The notes below the pieces were generated by a model, which had not been told where the DNA came from, did not search any database, and saw only the letters and a program-made list of their open reading frames with translations. Below, one piece after another: positions 59,260 to 64,000 of a stretch of DNA of 64,000 bases. Both the position numbers and the translations under genes were made by a program. The stretch is from Welwitschia mirabilis. Lineage: Eukaryota > Gnetophyta > Gnetopsida > Welwitschiales. The stretch is from assembly GCA_051453625.1 (NCBI GenBank), contig JBOZIK010000001.1, forward strand, positions 213,553,013 to 213,617,012, written 5' to 3'. Position 1 is the first letter of the stretch. Every line of letters begins with the position of its first letter.

Positions 59260-60510
59260 AAAAGCCTTAATTCAATTTTTTACTTTAAAATTAGAAGATT
59301 TTGCTTGAATTGATCAAGATCTTAATGTGATTCCTTCTCATATTGTTTAATATAGAATTTACCTAGAGGACAATGGTAAATCCATAAGATAACCTCAAAG
59401 AAAACTTAATATTACCATAAAACAAGTATTCAAAAGTGAAATCATTAAACATATGGAAGTAGATACCATCTATGCCATTTTAGATAGCAAATGGATTAGT
59501 CCTCTTATCATAGTACACAAAAAGGAAGGAGAATGAGTATGAATTGATTTTTGAAAACTTAATGATGTAACTAAGAAAAATAACTCCCCCTTACCTTTTC
59601 TTGTTCACGTTCTTAATAGGATACAATGCAATGATTACTATTAATTCCTTTATGGATATAGNNNNNNNNNNNNNNNNNNNNNNNNNNNNNNNNNNNNNNN
59701 NNNNNNNNNNNNNNNNNNNNNNNNNNNNNNNNNNNNNNNNNNNNNNNNNNNNNNNNNNNNNNNNNNNNNNNNNNNNNNNNNNNNNNNNNNNNNNNNNNNN
59801 NNNNNNNNNNNNNNNNNNNNNNNNNNNNNNNNNNNNNNNNNNNNNNNNNNNNNNNNNNNNNNNNNNNNNNNNNNNNNNNNNNNNNNNNNNNNNNNNNNNN
59901 NNNNNNNNNNNNNNNNNNNNNNNNNNNNNNNNNNNNNNNNNNNNNNNNNNNNNNNNNNNNNNNNNNNNNNNNNNNNNNNNNNNNNNNNNNNNNNNNNNNN
60001 NNNNNNNNNNNNNNNNNNNNNNNNNNNNNNNNNNNNNNNNNNNNNNNNNNNNNNNNNNNNNNNNNNNNNNNNNNNNNNNNNNNNNNNNNNNNNNNNNNNN
60101 NNNNNNNNNNNNNNNNNNNNNNNNNNNNNNNNNNAAAGAATGTCCTTTTACCTATGTAATGCTCTAGAAACTTTTTAAAGATCCATGATGGGTATCTTCT
60201 TAAATATGATTGAGTATTATATTGAAATCATTATGGACTACTTTTCCATCTTTAATGACTCCTCTAAATAAATTGTAAAAAGGTTTAAAACATTTTGTAA
60301 CTATTGTATAGAGGTTGGCCTTCATCTTACTTGGGATAAGAGTCATTTCCTTGTGAGAGATGGGATTATAATTGGTTTCGCATTTCTTGTAATGGTATTC
60401 AAATGGACCCTTCCAAAATAGACATCATTAACAACATCTCTTCTTTAACTAATATCAAATAAGTTAGATCCTTTCTTAGTCATACTAAATTATATAGAAG
60501 ATTCATTAAA
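59260..60510 (+). pseudogene. Reverse transcriptase, element C
   Basis: In order: YRIYLEDNGKSIR (59350-59390), ITIKQVFKSEIIKHMEVDTI then YAILDSKWISPLIIVHKKEG (59410-59530), IDF.KLNDVTKKNNSPLPFL (59540-59605), then a 473-N gap (59662-60134) hiding the first catalytic Asp. After it come CNALETF, SMMGIFLNMIEYYIEIIMDYFSIF (YMDD changed to IMDY at 60226-60250, losing the second acid), CNYCIEVGLHLTWDKSHFLV and RDGIIIGF (60300-60380), and LVILNYIEDSLN-like thumb (60475-60510). Few stops interrupt it. RT would copy the element RNA; the IMDY change and stops make it inactive. Confidence 0.85.
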
Positions 60511-60724
60511 NNNNNNNNNNNNNNNNNNNNNNNNNNNNNNNNNNNNNNNNNNNNNNNNNNNNNNNNNNNNNNNNNNNNNNNNNNNNNNNNNNNNNNNNNN
60601 NNNNNNNNNNNNNNNNNNNNNNNNNNNNNNNNNNNNNNNNNNNNNNNNNNNNNNNNNNNNNNNNNNNNNNNNNNNNNNNNNNNNNNNNNNNNNNNNNNNN
60701 NNNNNNNNNNNNNNNNNNNNNNNN

Positions 60725-60905
60725 GAATATAGAGTTATTTCTTATATTAGTAACACCATTTCAGAGGCTTAATTAAACTATACCATCATTGAAAAAGAAA
60801 TGCTTGATATCGTCTTTTGCCTTGATAAACTAAGACATTATTTTCTCACTCTTCATACCAATGTCTACACTAATCATGAAACCATTTGATAATGACAAAA
60901 AATAA
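60725..60905 (+). pseudogene. RNase H fragment, element C
   Basis: After the 214-N gap (60511-60724) the sequence reads EYRVISYISNTISEA, LNYTIIEKEMLDIVFCLDKL (catalytic Glu region kept) and RHYFLTLHTNVYTNHETI (TDH is now TNH, catalytic Asp lost). The N-terminal third with the first Asp lies in the gap. It ends near a GACAAAAAATAATT frame break. Confidence 0.75.
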
Positions 60906-61900
60906 TTCAAGTACTACACTTATTTAATCGATTCTTCTCATGCAAGAATTCAACTCACTCATCATAGATAAAGAAGACAAACGTAATTTTGTTGTTGATC
61001 ATTTTTTAAGAATCCCTCTACAAAGGAACCCTTTACATTTATTCTCTAATATTCCTATTTAGGATTTTTTTCTTAATGAATAAGTATTTTACATCCACAA
61101 TTTACATGCTATATTGTCTCAACATCGTATTCCTTGGTATTTAGCTATTGTAAACTATTTGATTATGTTTAAAAACCCTCAACATTATACTTCTAATCAA
61201 ACAAAATATTTTCTCCATAGAATAGGAGAATATGAATGGAATGAGCCATATCACTATGGAAGATGTAAAGATCAAATCATGCATAAGTGTGTACTTGAAT
61301 TGGAACAACTTAGAAGTCTGTCCCTTGGCCATGATAGCATGTGTGGAGGTTACTTTAGTGGCTAAGAGATAATCACCAAAATTATTCATGCTAACTTATA
61401 TTGGCATATCCTTTTTAAAGACTCCTTTGATCATGCATAAAGATGTGATGCATGTCAATGTTTTTGAAGCCTAATCAAGTCTTATGATATGACCTTATAA
61501 CCTATTCTTGAATGTGAAGCTTTTAATTATTGGAGCATAGACTTTATAGGTCCTCTTAAATCATCTTCTTGCAATAAGAATTACATATTGATAGTCATAG
61601 ACTATGCCACAAAATGGATTGAAGTAATTCCTACTCAAACTAATGATGTAAAATAAGGTTACTTTATCAAATCCAATACATTCCATAAGTTTTACTTTCG
61701 TAGAATCTTAATTAGTAATCAAGAAATCCACTTCATAAATAAAGTTCTTAGAAAACTCCTTCTTTCTATAGGAATTAAACATAGAATCGCAAATGCCTAT
61801 CACCCTCAAATAAAGGAACGTTACATATTTAGCAAAGGATTATATCCTTATTATTCCACTTTATCAAATTCATTAATTAAAAAAATTTCATATTATTAAT
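60906..61900 (+). pseudogene. Integrase, element C
   Basis: Starts after a linker (VDHFLRIPLQ-like, 60990-61030). The pre-integrase part is open over 83 codons (61114-61365): IPWYLAIVNYLIMFKNPQHY, SNQTKYFLHRIGEYEWNEPY and CKDQIMHKCVL, then HDSMCGGYFSG. Next come LYWHILFKDSF and RCDACQCF (61395-61465), the core WSIDFIGPLKSSS (61533-61571, first Asp kept), YILIVIDYATKWIEVIPTQT (61584-61643), ISNQEIHFIN (about 61715; second Asp now Asn) and GIKHRIANAYHPQIKER (61770-61820). After that similarity fades; the C-terminal part is missing. Stops are few and mostly TAA or TGA for Gln or Arg. Confidence 0.85.
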
Positions 61901-62524
61901 AGAAAATTTGAACTTTGTAGTGTCTATCTTAAGAATTTATAACTTTCTTAAATAATGGCTTCCTTTTAGGTGGTCCTATCATCCATTAAAGCTTAATTAT
62001 TCCATCTTACCATTATTGAGAAAGGAGTGGTTGCTAGCTTAAGTTTTTCTAAGTGTCAAACCACTAATTTTGAATTAATTTTTTTACCTCCTCTCATCAT
62101 ATTAAATTTATAATGTTTAAATAAATAATAGATGACTAAATCAACCTAGTTGCATTGGGTTAGAATCTTTAAGGGAGGAGGGAGAATCACATGCTTATTT
62201 TTTAAAAATAGAATTTATTGTAAATAAATGAATATAAATTTGTAATCAAGCCTCATTATTCAATATTCACACATAAACTAAAAAATATCAAGAAATATTT
62301 ACAATAAAATCTTGGAAATGAAATACCAATGATACTTATTCATAAAAATAATCCTAGAAATTTACAATCACAAATTGCCACCCAATGCCTTTGAGGTAGA
62401 ATATATAGCTAAAGATTTAAGATTTACACTATAGTACTTTAAGTAATGAATGAAGAATATGAAATAAAATCATCACATATATTTTAAGAAAGTTTAAGTA
62501 AAATATTAATTTTTGAATACAAAA
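61901..62524. other. End of element C, no gene seen
   Basis: Weakly coding-like codons run to 62160. A purine run AAGGGAGGAGGGAGAA (62172-62187) might be a polypurine tract, but no family-1 or C-type LTR follows; instead the sequence runs into the end of a minus-strand LTR at 62525. Confidence 0.35.
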
Positions 62525-62991
62525 TGTGACATCTGAGTAGACTTATAGACTGTAATCCCACATATAATAAAATGAAGATGAACTTTTAACATGTCTAAGA
62601 AACATTATTCTAGGAAAATAATATTGTGTTCTCATGAAACTTAGTCATATAATACTAAGTATTTAATACTAATAAACAATAAAAAATTATTTAGCAAAAT
62701 TTTCCATCATTACTGAATCAATAATCCTCTAGATCCTTATGCCACTTCAACATTTATACTCCAAAATTTTCACCTATTACACCAAAAACTATGTAATGAG
62801 TACTATGAAAATCTCATAGTTCCTAGTATGGCCTAGGAAAGACTAGAAAAGATAGGTAAGGATTTTTGAGAGTTAAGATAGAAAAGACAAGAAAAAACCT
62901 CCAATAAAACATGGTATATCACAAACATGGACCTTATGGTTATGAATGTGAATAATCATTATATATTTTCAAATATCTTAATCACTTTAAT

Positions 62992-63307
62992 GCCTCATTT
63001 GGTGATCTACAAAGTCCATTGCCTCATTTGGTAATATGTGATTCTTATATAATTTTTGATATTTTACTTCATGGTGCCATTTTGTGATCTGTGAAGTCCA
63101 TTGCCTCATTCAGTGATCTGTGATTTTCATAAATGTATCTGTATATATATAATCTCATATATTATTGACTTCACTGCCTCATTTGATAATCTGTGAAGCC
63201 CACTACCTCATTTAGTGATCTGTGGTAAATTTGTTATTCCCACTACCTTCTTTAGTAATCTATGGAATTCTCACTTGACTGCCTTGTTTAGAGATCTGTT
63301 AAGCGCA
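62992..63307 (-). repeat. Minisatellite, about 29-40 bp x 8
   Basis: Eight degenerate copies of a plus-strand core GCCTCATTTAGTGATCTGTG followed by AAGTCCACT-like bases. Some copies carry AT-rich insertions of 10-45 bp. It is the reverse-complement relative of the array at 35134-35276. Confidence 0.75.
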
Positions 63308-63772
63308 TTTCTTCTAGACAATATGTGAAAACTCATAACCATAAGTTTAAGACATAATGATGATAAGAAAAATATGATAAGAATTTAACCACAAGCTATC
63401 AACTCATAAACATAAGTTTAAGACATCATGATGACAAGAAAGGTATGTTATCAACTCATACCAAAAATAGATAACATCATAAGATCGAATATGAAAGGTG
63501 GATGGAGATAAGACTTGAAGCAAAACTGAATTTATCTTTATCAAGCATTACATGATTTAACATTCATCTTGCAAGAATATAAATACAATAATCTCAATAA
63601 TGGAATGCTTAAAGAAGGACCAACAAGAAAGCAAGAAAGAGTAGAACCATACTGAATATGTTCGAGCTCTTCGAAGATCTTCCAAGTTTCTAAAGCTTCT
63701 AGACCTCCTAAGCTCCAAGATTTTAAGGTAAGATCATTTCAAAAAAATAAACTAGACTTGAGAGAAGAATAA

Positions 63773-63783
63773 CTCTATTTAAA
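63773..63783 (-). promoter_or_regulatory. LTR TATA-like box
   Basis: TTTAAATAGAG on the minus strand, about 1.25 kb before the LTR end, matches the placement of ATTATAAATAGG in the relative at 34549. Confidence 0.4.
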
Positions 63784-64000
63784 GTGAGAGAACATGGATA
63801 AGATGACAAAACTCAAGAATACGAAAGGACACATCATGAGTCAATAGTAAAGGTGGGGGTTTCATAATGTTACTATAAAAAAAAATGTTTCACATTTAAT
63901 CATAATCAAATAATGAGAAAATATGAAGCCTCTACAAATAACATTTAACCATGCATAAATTTCAGGAAAGTGCAATAAGATAAAAGTAAATGAACTCATC

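Larger units (their letters stand above)
62525..64000 (-). mobile_element. LTR of the second type, minus strand (runs off the window)
   Basis: Read on the minus strand: TATA-like TTTAAATAGAG (63773-63783), leader with CTTGGAGCTTAGGAGGTCTAG (about 63700-63720), the minisatellite (62992-63307), and the end TACTCAGATGTCACA (62525). The end is followed by TTTTGTATTCAAAAA, which may be a worn Met-type primer site. Shared leader, minisatellite and length link it to the plus-strand LTR at 34400-35890. Its interior would lie below 62525 but is absent or unrecognisable. The U3 part may continue beyond 64000. Confidence 0.6.

Noticed and set aside
61976-62160. A second RNase H-like piece (LTIIEKGVVASLSF) after the integrase of element C
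   Set aside because: Only the four residues IIEK resemble RNase H; the catalytic surroundings are absent, so the similarity is too weak.
1-64000. CRISPR array, prokaryotic operon, phage or defence system
   Set aside because: No array with regular spacers, no run of adjacent genes, no ribosome-binding sites. The repeats found are degenerate minisatellites or gap artefacts inside LTR elements.
1-64000. tRNA or rRNA genes
   Set aside because: Only tRNA-complementary primer sites of LTR elements were seen. No cloverleaf or conserved rRNA block was recognised by reading.

Overview
The window looks like nuclear, gene-free DNA from a seed plant. It is about three quarters A+T by eye and consists almost entirely of old LTR retrotransposons, nested and rearranged, plus one LINE fragment. 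I found no host gene, tRNA, rRNA, CRISPR array or bacterial-type operon. Most element reading frames are broken by TAA, TAG and TGA where the families normally have Gln, Arg or Trp codons. CpG-containing motifs appear as TpG or CpA variants. This is the pattern left by long cytosine methylation and deamination. Plants with unusually AT-rich, transposon-swollen genomes, such as Rafflesiaceae (Sapria) or Welwitschia, would fit, but the species is inference and not shown by the sequence.

Layout. At 1-2538 there is a decayed internal region, a polypurine tract and a 1.5 kb LTR with a GACGTC-derived motif array. At 4980-6300 (-) lies an Athila-like integrase relic. At 8655-9300 (-) lies an LTR. 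At 13430-14900 (+) is a protease relic of another Athila-like family. At 15141-20550 (-) is element B (RT, protease, gag, primer-binding site, 5' LTR). At 20645-34394 (+) is element A (5' LTR remnant, PBS, gag, protease, RT, RNase H, integrase, long 3' region with an extra reading frame, 3' LTR). At 34400-35890 (+) is an LTR with a different type of PBS. At 36430-37739 is the first part of element E (RT, RNase H, integrase). At 37740-48190 (+) is element D, complete with two LTRs and inserted into the integrase of E. At 48196-50270 the rest of E is joined to the related element F (RT, RNase H, integrase). At 51930-52990 is an LTR-like, tandem-repeat-rich stretch. At 53320-54260 is a LINE fragment. 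At 54470-61900 (+) is element C, the least decayed gag-pol. At 62525-64000 (-) is an LTR of the same kind as the one at 34400.

The elements do not work together as a pathway; each was once a self-contained mobile element. A, B and C share gag, protease and RT features (family 1). D shares LTR, PBS, leader and 3' sequences with A, but most of its interior is an unrelated, comparatively open reading frame, so it resembles a non-autonomous derivative. E and F are a second Athila-like lineage.

The assembly itself needs care. Of the eleven gaps of exactly 100 N, eight are flanked by near-identical copies of the same 54-608 bases and a ninth by only about 8 bases. Gaps of other sizes are not. These are probably false tandem duplications made where contig ends overlap, and they create apparent second copies of coding pieces. 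The best leads for something undescribed are the internal reading frame of element D (39700-42660) and the extra 3' reading frame of element A (31344-32500). Neither is shown to be functional.
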